A DNA stretch of 13,588 nt from Corynebacterium sp. (GCF_030826625.1 NZ_JAPJNQ010000005.1:42412-55999), one strand, 5' to 3'; positions 5,658 to 13,101 are shown, counted from the stretch's first letter. Made by a program: numbers and translations. Notes: generated by a model not told the origin, from the letters alone.

Positions 5658-6764
5658 CTAATTATGCGGTGGGGCCACCGTGGAACCGGCGTGCAACGAA
5701 GTTGCCAAAATCCTGTGCGCAGGCGCACTATCCGGCTCGTCAATCAGACCGCGCAGCACACGCCCAGCAGCAGCCCCCTTGGCTTTGTTCGGCTGGATGA
5801 TCGTCGTCAAACCAGCATGCCGAGCTTCCGCGATACCGTCGAAACCGGTGACAGAAAGCTGTTCCGGAACCGAAATCCCGCGCTCCCGGGCCTCATTTAA
5901 CACCGCCAAAGCCATAGAATCCGTGGTGCAGACAATCGCGGTCAGTTCTGGGTGCGTATCCAGCATCTCGCGGGCGGCACTGCGCGCGTTCACGGCGTCG
6001 TTAATGTGGCGAGTAATCACCGGGATCTGCGCGGGATCCAGCCCGGCGCGCCGACACTCATCCAATACACCGGATACGCGCCCGCGCTGCACGTGCATGT
6101 CTGCGGCTGGAATGTCGGCGGCAGCCACTGCCCCATCAACACGCTGCTGGAATAAACGAATCGCAAGCACACCGATGCGCCGGTGGCCCGCCTCCAACAC
6201 GGCGCGAGCAGCCGGGCGGATTGCGGCTTCGTCGTCAATGCCCACAAACGGTGCGCCCGAATCCGTCGGCTGGTCACACACCACTACCGGCAACCCACGT
6301 GCACGGGCAGCCCGCAAATAGGGATCGTTCGCAGCCACCGAATAGATAATGAAACCATCCACCCCGGCCTGGTTCACGGCTGTGGTGGCTGCGTTAGTGG
6401 TGGCGTCGGCAAGCGTGTCCGGGCCCGCGGGAATTAAAGTCAGCGAAAAATCGGTGCCGTGGGTGGACTCGGCAATTCCGGCCAAAAAATCCACCGAGGC
6501 CATATCCTCGAAAGCATAGGAAAGATGTTCGGTCAGTACCACACCCCAGGAACCCGCATGTTTGGTGCGCAGCGAACGCGCGGTCGGGTCTGGCCCCGGG
6601 TAACCACGGGCTTTGGCGGCAGCCATGATGCGCTCACGGGTGGCGGTAGAAAGCTGATCCGGCCGGTTGTAGGCGTTAGAAACCGTCGTTCGGGATACGC
6701 CCAGATCGGCGGCAATCGATGCCAAAGTTCCTTTGCTGAGCCCAGCCCGTGATCGCGGTGCCAT
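5658..6764 (-). CDS. ipsA: LacI-family transcriptional regulator, IpsA orthologue
   Basis: 368-residue repressor/activator with an N-terminal LacI helix-turn-helix (residues 12-34, TLASIAADLGVSRTTVSNAYNRP) and a hinge with AKARGYPGPDPTARSLRT. A periplasmic-binding-protein-like effector domain follows (WGVVLTEHLSYAFEDMASVDFLAGI, DGFIIYSV, VVVCDQPTD, VGIDDEAA, IVCTTDSMALAVL, VTGFDGI). In C. glutamicum the LacI regulator between otsB and the zinc transporter is IpsA (Cg2910), which senses myo-inositol and controls genes for inositol-derived lipids; I assign orthology by position and sequence character. ATG 6764 is preferred over the upstream frame start at 6827 because TAGAAT (6777-6772) lies 7 nt before it, indicating a leaderless mRNA, and because it brings the HTH close to the N-terminus. 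Divergent from znuA, with a 168-nt shared gap. Confidence 0.88.
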   Translation of the reverse strand: MAPRSRAGLSKGTLASIAADLGVSRTTVSNAYNRPDQLSTATRERIMAAAKARGYPGPDPTARSLRTKHAGSWGVVLTEHLSYAFEDMASVDFLAGIAESTHGTDFSLTLIPAGPDTLADATTNAATTAVNQAGVDGFIIYSVAANDPYLRAARARGLPVVVCDQPTDSGAPFVGIDDEAAIRPAARAVLEAGHRRIGVLAIRLFQQRVDGAVAAADIPAADMHVQRGRVSGVLDECRRAGLDPAQIPVITRHINDAVNARSAAREMLDTHPELTAIVCTTDSMALAVLNEARERGISVPEQLSVTGFDGIAEARHAGLTTIIQPNKAKGAAAGRVLRGLIDEPDSAPAHRILATSLHAGSTVAPPHN

Positions 6765-6777
6765 GCGGCTGATTCTA
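6765..6777 (-). promoter_or_regulatory. Leaderless -10 element of ipsA
   Basis: TAGAAT on the minus strand (6777-6772) is a near-consensus -10 and is followed by 7 nt and then ATG, so transcription should start at the start codon. The -35 region (GATCGG or similar) is weak. There is no Shine-Dalgarno in front of the ATG. Confidence 0.6.
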
Positions 6778-6878
6778 CCGGGCTTGGGCGAAGGCCGATC
6801 TTTACGACCTGAACGACGAGCGAACACTCCGGGTTTTGCGGCCCGCTACAGGCCAGGAAGACGTCGTCAAGCTGCTGA

Positions 6879-6912
6879 TTTTCACTACATTTTCAATTGA
6901 CAACTGTTTTCA
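6879..6912 (+). promoter_or_regulatory. Zur-like operator of the znuACB operon
   Basis: TTTTCACTACATTTTCAAT (6879-6897) shares 17 of 19 bases with 3338-3356 in front of the His-rich gene. It has two TTTTCA elements 11 bp (one helical turn) apart, and a third TTTTCA lies at 6907-6912. The box runs into the -35 hexamer TTGACA (6897-6902), so a bound protein would block RNA polymerase. TTTTCAATTGACAA (6890-6903) is also a near-palindrome, at 12 of 14 positions. Regulation by zinc-loaded Zur is inferred from the two genes it marks. Confidence 0.7.
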
Positions 6913-6925
6913 GCATGACCATAGT
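6897..6925 (+). promoter_or_regulatory. Leaderless promoter of znuA
   Basis: A perfect -35 TTGACA (6897-6902) and CATAGT (6920-6925) are spaced by 17 nt, and ATG 6933 lies 7 nt after the -10 hexamer, so the mRNA should begin at or next to the start codon. CATAGT also forms an inverted repeat with ACTATG (6930-6935), which contains the start codon. Confidence 0.7.
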
Positions 6926-6932
6926 GTTAACT

Positions 6933-7928
6933 ATGATCACGAAACGTCGAGGAGTCTTAACCGCAACCGCCACCGCTGCCATGATGTTCCTGGCAGCCTG
7001 CTCATCGGGAGAAACAGGAGGCTCCGGGGACGCTGCCACGTCGACAAGCAACGGCGACGGGGCCGCAGGCGGGGAAGGCACCATCGAAATCGTAGCCTCG
7101 ACCAGCGTGTGGGGCGATCTCACCAAAGCCGCCATCGACGACGAATCCGTCGCGAATATCCGCACCATCATCAGCGACACCAACATCGACCCCCACCACT
7201 TCGAACCCACCGCAGCCGACCTGGCACGCGCCAACGAAGCCGACGTCGTCGTCGCCGGTGGCGGCGGATACGACGCCTGGCTCTACGAACCCCTCGACGA
7301 AGACATCGTCATCCACGCCCTGCCGCTAACCCCGCACGAGCACAACTCCGGCAGCGAAAAACCAGAAGGCACCGAGGCGCACGCCCAGTACTACGGCGAC
7401 AACGACACCTTCGACGTCGCCAACAACGAACACGTCTGGTTCGACACCAAGGCCCTATCCACCGTGGCCAACGGCGTTGCCGACCGCATCAAAGAAACCC
7501 ACCCAGATGCGCCACTGAAAATCGACGAACTCAACGCCGAGCTGGATGAGATCGCCGCACAAATCAAGGCCCTACCGGCCATCAACATCGCGCAAACGCA
7601 CCCGATCGCCGACTACATCCTCACCCACACAAAGATGGACGAGGTCACCCCAGAGTCATACCGGCACGCCACGCTGAACCACAGCGATGCCGCCGCTGCC
7701 GACCTGGCCTCATTCCTCGAGCTGATCGAGAACGACAAGCTCGATGTGCTCATCTACAACCCGCAGACCGAAACGGATCTGACCAAACGCATCCGCGAAG
7801 CCGCCGAAGCCAAAGACATCCCGATGGTTCCGGTCGGTGAAACCCCACTCAACGGCGAAAACTTCCTGGAATACTTCCACTCCGTCGTCGATGACTTGGA
7901 AGCGGCTGCGGCAAAGGCGAGCGCATAA
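6933..7928 (+). CDS. znuA: Zinc ABC transporter substrate-binding lipoprotein (ZnuA-like)
   Basis: 331-residue cluster A-I metal-binding lipoprotein that captures zinc (or manganese) outside the membrane and delivers it to the ABC permease. The signal peptide has KRR at 4-6, a hydrophobic core and lipobox FLAAC with Cys23. A Gly/Ser/Asp linker leads to the fold (TIEIVASTSVWGDL). Likely metal ligands are His88 or His89 in DPHHFEPT, His167 in NEHVWFD and His223 in QTHPIADY; the usual fourth acidic ligand may be Glu280 in NPQTE. A loop with several His/Glu residues (128-167) precedes the second ligand, a feature commoner in zinc than in manganese binders. ATG 6933 is chosen over the upstream TTG 6897 and ATG 6915 because the promoter elements lie in that upstream stretch. 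First gene of a three-gene operon. Confidence 0.92.
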   Translation: MITKRRGVLTATATAAMMFLAACSSGETGGSGDAATSTSNGDGAAGGEGTIEIVASTSVWGDLTKAAIDDESVANIRTIISDTNIDPHHFEPTAADLARANEADVVVAGGGGYDAWLYEPLDEDIVIHALPLTPHEHNSGSEKPEGTEAHAQYYGDNDTFDVANNEHVWFDTKALSTVANGVADRIKETHPDAPLKIDELNAELDEIAAQIKALPAINIAQTHPIADYILTHTKMDEVTPESYRHATLNHSDAAAADLASFLELIENDKLDVLIYNPQTETDLTKRIREAAEAKDIPMVPVGETPLNGENFLEYFHSVVDDLEAAAAKASA

Positions 7929-7934
7929 ACCGCG

Positions 7935-8624
7935 ATGCCGATTCAGTTTTCCAACGCCGGTGTGGACCCGCTCTGGAGCGGGCTGGACTTGGACGTACAA
8001 CCCGGCGAATTCATCGCCATTTTGGGCCCTAACGGTTCCGGCAAATCGACGCTGCTGAATACAGTCCTGGGAACCCGCACGTTGACTACTGGCTCCGTGC
8101 GCGTCAACGGGCGCATCGGATACATCCCGCAACAGCACATGTTTGATAAACACCTGCCGGTTCGTGCCCGCGACTTGGTGTCGCTGTCTCTCGGCCACGG
8201 GGTGTTTTCGGGGCGTCGGCCGAGCAAACACGCCGTCGACGAGGCACTGGCCTACGTCGGCGCAGAAGGCATCGCGGACCGTTCCGTCGGCACGCTATCC
8301 GGTGGCCAACAGCAGCTGATCCGCCAGGCCCAAGCCTTTGGCACGGACCCGGACGTGGTGCTTGCCGACGAGCCCCTGCTCTCGCTAGACATGGCCCGCG
8401 AGCACGATACCGTCGCCCGGCTGCATAAACACCGCGCGGCGGTGTTGTTTGTCACCCACGGCATCAACCCAATCCTGGATGTCGTCGACCGCGTGCTGTA
8501 CCTGGCACCCCGCGGGCACATGCTGGGAACAATTGACGAAGTTATGCAAACCCAGGTGCTCAGCGAGCTGTACGGCACGCATGTAGAAGTGGCAACCGTC
8601 AACGGGAAGCTGGTGGTGGTCTAG
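7935..8624 (+). CDS. znuC: Zinc ABC transporter ATP-binding protein
   Basis: 229-residue ATPase that powers import of the metal brought by the lipoprotein. All ABC elements are present: Walker A GPNGSGKST (31-39), Q-loop glutamine near 66 (YIPQQH), signature LSGGQQQ (121-127), Walker B VVLADE (141-146), D-loop LLSLD and H-loop His175 in VTHGI. The length is normal for a stand-alone metal-transport ATPase. It begins 6 nt after the znuA stop and has no evident ribosome site, so it is probably translated by coupling. Its stop shares one base with the next start. Confidence 0.94.
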   Translation: MPIQFSNAGVDPLWSGLDLDVQPGEFIAILGPNGSGKSTLLNTVLGTRTLTTGSVRVNGRIGYIPQQHMFDKHLPVRARDLVSLSLGHGVFSGRRPSKHAVDEALAYVGAEGIADRSVGTLSGGQQQLIRQAQAFGTDPDVVLADEPLLSLDMAREHDTVARLHKHRAAVLFVTHGINPILDVVDRVLYLAPRGHMLGTIDEVMQTQVLSELYGTHVEVATVNGKLVVV

Positions 8625-9577
8625 TGAGTTATTGGGAAGATACCGCCTATTTGCTCTCGGTGGGCTTTGTGCAGCAGGCGCTGATTGCCTCTGCCCTGCT
8701 GGGGGTTTTATCCGGTGTGATCACCAGTTTGATCGTGCTGCGGCACATGTCGTTTTCCGTGCACGCGACCTCGGAGCTGGCACTGATGGGTGCGGCGGCC
8801 GCGTTATTATTCGGCATCAATATCGGCTTCGGCGCGATCATCGGCTCGATTACCGCGGCGGTGATCCTGGCGGTACTCGGGCTGCGGGGTAACCAAGATT
8901 CTGCGATCGGTGTGGTCATGAGCTTCGGATTAGGCCTATCCGTGCTGTTCATCCACCTCTACCCAGGCAACACGACGACGGCGATGTCGCTGCTGACCGG
9001 GCAGATCGTCGGTGTCTCCGGCGCATCAACATGGATGCTGGCGGCAACGACGGCAGTGATTACCGTGCTGATCATCGTGCTGTGGCGCCCGCTGCTGTTT
9101 GCCTCGGTGGATCCGCTGATGGCACAGGCAGCTGGGGTTCCGGTGCGTGGGCTGGCCGTGTTGTTCGCGGTGATGGTGGGTTTGACCGCCGCGCAATCCG
9201 TGCAGATCGTCGGTGCGTTGCTGGTGATGGCTCTGCTGATTACCCCAGGTGCAGCCGCGGTGCAGGTGACTTCCTCACCGGTGAAATCCGTGGTGCTTTC
9301 GGTGATTTTCGCTGAGGTCGCTGCCGTCGGCGGTTTGGTTGCGTCTCTGGCTCCGGGGCTGCCGGTCTCTGTGTTCGTGACGACGATTTCGTTTGTGATT
9401 TATTTGGTCTGCCGGATTATTGGGAATTTGCGTAGCCGCAAGACCTCCCGCGATGAGGTCGCTTATGCACGCCGCGTCAAAGCACTAGGTACGGGAAACG
9501 ATGCCACTGTGAATCCGCACCACCACGTCGCGCAGGATGCTGGCGGCGAAGGAAAAGCTGGCCGGGAGCTGAGCTAG
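8624..9577 (+). CDS. znuB: Zinc ABC transporter permease (ABC-3 family)
   Basis: 317-residue integral membrane protein with about eight hydrophobic helices between residues 8 and 268, forming the channel of the ZnuABC importer. Family signs are LRHMSFSVHATSELALMGAAAALL near the N-terminus, GNQDSAIGVVMSFGLGLSVLF and VQIVGALLVMALLITPGAAAV. The GTG start at 8624 uses the last G of the znuC stop (TAGTG), a tight translational coupling. The C-terminal tail of about 45 residues is charged and cytoplasmic and carries a His triplet at 299-301 (NPHHH), which might bind zinc. Nothing appears truncated. It is followed by a strong hairpin and then by the oppositely oriented DoxX gene. Confidence 0.93.
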   Translation: MSYWEDTAYLLSVGFVQQALIASALLGVLSGVITSLIVLRHMSFSVHATSELALMGAAAALLFGINIGFGAIIGSITAAVILAVLGLRGNQDSAIGVVMSFGLGLSVLFIHLYPGNTTTAMSLLTGQIVGVSGASTWMLAATTAVITVLIIVLWRPLLFASVDPLMAQAAGVPVRGLAVLFAVMVGLTAAQSVQIVGALLVMALLITPGAAAVQVTSSPVKSVVLSVIFAEVAAVGGLVASLAPGLPVSVFVTTISFVIYLVCRIIGNLRSRKTSRDEVAYARRVKALGTGNDATVNPHHHVAQDAGGEGKAGRELS

Positions 9578-9620
9578 CGAAACGGGCTCGGTGCGGCTAG
9601 CGGGCAATAAAACAACACAA

Positions 9621-9674
9621 AACCGGGGCTTGCAGCCTGCCAGCTGGTGCTGGTGGTGACTGCAAGCCCCGGTT
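9621..9674. terminator. Compound stem-loop terminator between znuB and the DoxX gene
   Basis: AACCGGGGCTTGCAG (9621-9635) pairs perfectly over 15 bp with CTGCAAGCCCCGGTT (9660-9674). The 24-nt loop contains a smaller hairpin, CCAGC (9640-9644) with GCTGG (9649-9653). On the minus strand the stem is followed by TTTTGTGTTGTTTTATT, a good U-rich tract, so it is an intrinsic terminator for the DoxX transcript. On the + strand no U-run follows, so its effect on znuACB is less certain. Confidence 0.8.
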
Positions 9675-9688
9675 GTCATTCCCGATGA

Positions 9689-9742
9689 GTTATCGCCTAA
9701 GGCGTGGCGGTACCTAGGGCGTAGTGGTTATCGCTTAGGGCG
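9689..9742. repeat. Two 16-bp direct repeats GTTATCGCYTARGGCG
   Basis: GTTATCGCCTAAGGCG (9689-9704) and GTTATCGCTTAGGGCG (9727-9742) match at 14 of 16 positions, 38 bp apart, between the terminator hairpin and the DoxX stop codon. The first copy contains the palindrome CGCCTAAGGCG. Role unknown. Confidence 0.55.
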
Positions 9743-9747
9743 GGTTT

Positions 9748-10497
9748 TTACTTCTTCCCGTTGTCCCACTGGTTATCGGTGCTCCACTGGGTGGTTTCTG
9801 CGTTGGCATCTACACCATCAGCGGTGGAGTTGTTGCCAGCTGCGTTATCGAGGTTCGGGGTAGAAAAGTCTTGGTCGTCAGAGTATTCCTGCCCGGAGCT
9901 CTGGCCGAAATTCTGGACAGAGTTCTGGGCGGAATTCTGGCTAGAGAAGTTCTCGCCGCCCAGGTTCTGCTCAGCACCAAAGTTCTGCTCAGCGCCGGCA
10001 GCGCCGGAGCCAGCAACACCAGCACCGGCAAAACCAGCGCCAGCGCCGACAGCCTGCTGGTTAGCAGCGGCTTCTTTTTCGTCCTTGCGCTTACGGAACG
10101 GTGCGATAAACAGGTGATCCAGCGAGACCCGACCAGCACCGGCAGCAGCCAGCGCCAGACCTGCGGCGCCGATTACGGCAACAAACTCCCAGCCGCCGTC
10201 GGAAACAAAGATGCCGGAATCGCGGTGCGCAAACCACGCAGCACCGGCCATCTGCACGAACAGTACCGGGCCGACCAGGCGCACCAGCAGGCCGAGAATC
10301 AGGGCTGCGCCACCACCAATTTCAAACCAGGTAGCAATCTGTGCGGAAATCTCTGGGGAAGGCACACCCATTTCCTGGAAGGAGCTTGCGGTACCATCAA
10401 TGGTCCACTCATTAAGCTTCTGCCAGCCGTGTGCGATGAGCACACCGCCCAGAATGATGCGGGCGATGAGCAAGAAAATATCTCTGATGACAGTCAT
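9748..10497 (-). CDS. DoxX-family membrane protein with Asn/Gln-rich disordered tail
   Basis: 249 residues. The first 135 or so form a four-helix DoxX-like membrane domain (IFLLIARIILGGVLIAHGWQKL, ATWFEIGGGAALILGLLVRLV, VLFVQMAGAAWF, WEFVAVIGAAGLALAAAGAG), a family tied to thiol/oxidative stress and to membrane-associated redox complexes. After a basic stretch FRKRKDEK comes a tail of about 105 residues, nearly free of hydrophobic clusters: first Gly/Ala-rich, then Gln/Asn/Ser/Gly-rich with repeated QNFG- and EQN-type units, ending in DNQWDNGKK. The basic stretch suggests the tail is cytoplasmic. Such tails are disordered and vary quickly between species. ATG 10497 follows a leaderless -10 element, with no Shine-Dalgarno. 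The biological role is not known here. Confidence 0.85.
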   Translation of the reverse strand: MTVIRDIFLLIARIILGGVLIAHGWQKLNEWTIDGTASSFQEMGVPSPEISAQIATWFEIGGGAALILGLLVRLVGPVLFVQMAGAAWFAHRDSGIFVSDGGWEFVAVIGAAGLALAAAGAGRVSLDHLFIAPFRKRKDEKEAAANQQAVGAGAGFAGAGVAGSGAAGAEQNFGAEQNLGGENFSSQNSAQNSVQNFGQSSGQEYSDDQDFSTPNLDNAAGNNSTADGVDANAETTQWSTDNQWDNGKK

Positions 10498-10509
10498 AGC
10501 CCCAGTCTA
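10498..10509 (-). promoter_or_regulatory. Leaderless -10 element of the DoxX gene
   Basis: TAGACT on the minus strand (10509-10504) lies 6 nt before ATG 10497, matching TANNNT at leaderless spacing. The -35 region is poor. Confidence 0.5.
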
Positions 10510-10575
10510 GCTGGTTTGTGGCCATGTCACCTATTCGCCTGGGGAATGCTCCCACAGATGATGCGCCGGGATCGC

Positions 10576-11802
10576 CTATGTACCCTTAACGTTAAGCACC
10601 TGCCGCAGTTCCGTGACCACCTCTACGAGATCTGCGGCATCAGCCATCACCTGGTCAATCGGCTTATACGCGTCCGGAATTTCATCCACCCATTGCTCAC
10701 CTGGCCGGTACACGATATCGCCCATGCGACTCGCCAAATCTTCCGCGGTGTACTGCTTCTTTGCTTGCCGACGCGACATCACTCGCCCCGCCCCGTGCGG
10801 CGCAGAATTCAGGCCCGCAGCGTTACCGCGACCGCGCACCACATATGATCGCGCGCCCATCGAACCGGGAATCAACCCAAACTTGCCGACGCTGGCATCA
10901 ATCGCACCCTTGCGGGTAAGCCACACGGGCTGATCATCTATGGTCACCTTTTCGGTGTAGTTGTGGTGGCAGTTCACCCGTTCCACCTCGGTATCCGCAC
11001 TATCTGCAGGCACCTCCATGGAAATACGCCCGTCGTCATGCGCCTGGCGCATCATGCGGGCCAGCTGATCAACGAAGCGATCCATCATCTCATCGCGGTT
11101 CAGCCGTGCAAACCGTTGCGCCCAAGCGAGTTCCCGCAAGTAAGTATCGAAGGACTCGGTCCCCTCACGCAGGTACGCGTGATCCTGTTCTGCAAGCTCA
11201 ATACCCGCTTCTGCGATTTCTCGCGTCGCGATCTTAATGTGCTTTTGTGCGATCTTATTCCCCACCCCGCGCGAACCCGAGTGCAGGAAACACCAGACAT
11301 TATTATCGCCATCCAGGCACAACTCAATGAAGTGGTTGCCACCACCCAAGCTGCCTAGCTGTTCGCGCCACTTCGGGGAATGCGACAGGTCGACGTCGTC
11401 ACGCTCGGCTAATTCCTCGAGTTCCTGAATACGAGCCTTAGTGTGCTCGCGGTGGATCTTCTTATTGTAATTTCCCGGCGAAAGCGGAATGGAACGCTCA
11501 ATCTGGTCGCGCAGCTGCTCCAGGGAAATCTGCGCGATGTCGTCGGCAGTAAAAATGGTGCGCACTGCAGCCATTCCACAACCAATATCCACCCCGACAG
11601 CAGCCGGAATCACAGCCCCCTTAGTGGGAATAACCGTGCCGATGGCTGTGCCCTTGCCGCTGTGTGCGTCGGGCATCAACGCGATATGTGGAGAAACAAA
11701 ATCCAGCCGTCCCAACCCAGCGGCTTGGTCTGAGGTGTTCTGATCAATAATGCTGGCCCACGATAAAACCCGTGGGGCAAGTTCTATTGGCTTATGTGTC
11801 AT
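10576..11802 (-). CDS. rtcB: RNA-splicing ligase RtcB
   Basis: 408-residue Mn/GTP-dependent ligase that joins RNA 2',3'-cyclic phosphate (or 3'-phosphate) ends to 5'-OH ends, for repair of cleaved tRNA and other RNA. Family residues are all visible: D72 and C75 in VDIGCGM, H157 in GGGNHFIEL, H174 in FLHSGSRGVGNKI, H280 in NCHHNY, and H336 in SAPHGAGR, the histidine that becomes guanylylated. The length equals that of E. coli RtcB. ATG 11802 is preferred to the frame start at 11835 because the product then begins MTHKPIEL and TACGCT (11815-11810) sits 7 nt upstream as a leaderless -10. No RtcA cyclase, archease or RtcR regulator lies nearby, so it stands alone. The gap to the DoxX gene is 78 nt. 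Confidence 0.95.
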   Translation of the reverse strand: MTHKPIELAPRVLSWASIIDQNTSDQAAGLGRLDFVSPHIALMPDAHSGKGTAIGTVIPTKGAVIPAAVGVDIGCGMAAVRTIFTADDIAQISLEQLRDQIERSIPLSPGNYNKKIHREHTKARIQELEELAERDDVDLSHSPKWREQLGSLGGGNHFIELCLDGDNNVWCFLHSGSRGVGNKIAQKHIKIATREIAEAGIELAEQDHAYLREGTESFDTYLRELAWAQRFARLNRDEMMDRFVDQLARMMRQAHDDGRISMEVPADSADTEVERVNCHHNYTEKVTIDDQPVWLTRKGAIDASVGKFGLIPGSMGARSYVVRGRGNAAGLNSAPHGAGRVMSRRQAKKQYTAEDLASRMGDIVYRPGEQWVDEIPDAYKPIDQVMADAADLVEVVTELRQVLNVKGT

Positions 11803-11815
11803 GCTCACAAGCGTA
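11803..11815 (-). promoter_or_regulatory. Leaderless -10 element of rtcB
   Basis: TACGCT on the minus strand (11815-11810) fits TANNNT and ends 7 nt before ATG 11802. No ribosome site precedes this ATG. The -35 (around TTCGAA at 19 nt) is uncertain. Confidence 0.45.
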
Positions 11816-11892
11816 GCAGTCAGGTAGCACACCATTCGAACATGAATGCGATTCTAGCTCGCGGTGAAACCCTTCGATAATTACGTATACGG

Positions 11893-13101
11893 TTATTTTT
11901 GCAGACGATGCTTCAGGACTGGCCCTATTGTGAGCACCGAAGTCCCAATTCCAGATACGACAAGTGCCGCAGCCGGGCCGAGCGCACTGACAACGGGCGC
12001 TCCGACAATGTATCCAATAAGCATTGCAGAGCTATTTATTGAGCCCATTGTAGAAAGGGCTTTGGGCTTAACCTCACCAGATACGGTTCCAACTACGATA
12101 ATGCGCAGAGCGGCCACTTGGACAGCATTACAGACTCCGCCGAGGAAAAAACATGGTATACAGAGCCACAATGACGGAATTAGACCAGGTAAGGCTATGA
12201 AACAACCCATAGCGACACCTGCTCCGGTCAGCGCTTTCTTGGCGTTGTGTGAACCAAGACGAGCTGAAAACCGCGCCCCAAAGATACGGCCCACGATAAA
12301 AGCCTGGGCAATAATTGCATATACCGTACCGCTTACTTGAAGCGTTCTCGTCGCATAAAAGACAAGAGCAATGTTGAAAATTGACGTGCAGATGATTGCA
12401 CCCCAAATGCTAGTTATCGCAAAGCGAGAACTTCTATTTTTCAATAAGAGAGAAGGCGCTTCGAGTACCTTGTGAAAAAAGCTCGACGAAGTTTGTTTGT
12501 TGTGCGCCTGTGAGGATTCGTCCTGCGTCGCAGTTTTGCAAAGGGACAGAAAGACAACTAGTGAGATCACTACAGCGCAAGCTTCTACCAAAAGCGCTGT
12601 CTGCAGGTTTTTTTGGTCAAGAAGTAACCCTCCTAGCGGCGGCCCAATGAACCCGCCACCAAGACGTGCTGTATCCAAAAGAGAGAAGGCTTTCGCTTGC
12701 TGCTCTTCGCTGACCTGAGAGTCGGCGATGGTGAAAATAGATGGAATTGACAGTCCGGTTAAACATGCGGTGACAAGATTTCCAAGGATGAGAATCAACG
12801 GCTCTGGGTAAGCAGCCATTGCTATTAGGGCCAGCAGATCCAAAAAGAGAGCAGAAAGTGCTATGTGATAACTGCTGAATTTGTTGAAGAGTGGACTCAG
12901 AAGCGGGACCAGAAAAACCTGGGCGCAGGCTGCAGAGACAAAAATGCTTGCTACTAAGAGTTCACCCTGGTTAAGAGCAGCGAAGTGGAGTGAAATTGAC
13001 AAGCTGGTCATTGCCCCACACAGGGCCAGCAAAAAATAGATGGCGACCAAAGGATAAACTGAACGAAATCCTTCGCCGCCACTACCTCTAAAAAGATGCA
13101 T
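11893..13101 (-). CDS. Major facilitator superfamily transporter, probable efflux pump
   Basis: 402-residue membrane protein with about 12 hydrophobic helices and a hydrophilic central loop (residues near 195-220, TATQDESSQAHNKQTSS), the two-bundle layout of MFS antiporters. Family-like signs include DTARLGGGFIGPPLGGLLLD after helix 4 (an antiporter motif C-like Gly/Pro run) and GRIFGARFSARLG between helices 8 and 9. The substrate is unknown; drug or small-molecule efflux is most likely. ATG 13101 is preceded by TAAAGT (13115-13110) at 8 nt, a possible leaderless -10. GC is around 45% in several stretches, clearly below rtcB and otsA, and codon choice is more AT-rich, which suggests recent acquisition. 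It sits between two housekeeping genes. The palindrome CGTATACG (11884-11891) lies just after the stop. Confidence 0.88.
   Translation of the reverse strand: MHLFRGSGGEGFRSVYPLVAIYFLLALCGAMTSLSISLHFAALNQGELLVASIFVSAACAQVFLVPLLSPLFNKFSSYHIALSALFLDLLALIAMAAYPEPLILILGNLVTACLTGLSIPSIFTIADSQVSEEQQAKAFSLLDTARLGGGFIGPPLGGLLLDQKNLQTALLVEACAVVISLVVFLSLCKTATQDESSQAHNKQTSSSFFHKVLEAPSLLLKNRSSRFAITSIWGAIICTSIFNIALVFYATRTLQVSGTVYAIIAQAFIVGRIFGARFSARLGSHNAKKALTGAGVAMGCFIALPGLIPSLWLCIPCFFLGGVCNAVQVAALRIIVVGTVSGEVKPKALSTMGSINSSAMLIGYIVGAPVVSALGPAAALVVSGIGTSVLTIGPVLKHRLQK

Noticed and set aside
6836..7549. A 237-residue Arg/His-rich + strand frame overlapping znuA
   Set aside because: It is a shifted reading of znuA; the Arg/His run follows from the codon usage of the true frame. 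znuA has a lipobox, metal ligands and a promoter.
9871..10848. A 325-residue + strand frame across the DoxX gene and the 3' end of rtcB
   Set aside because: It overlaps two well-supported minus-strand genes and shows no domain. Its length comes from the GC-rich, low-complexity tail sequence.
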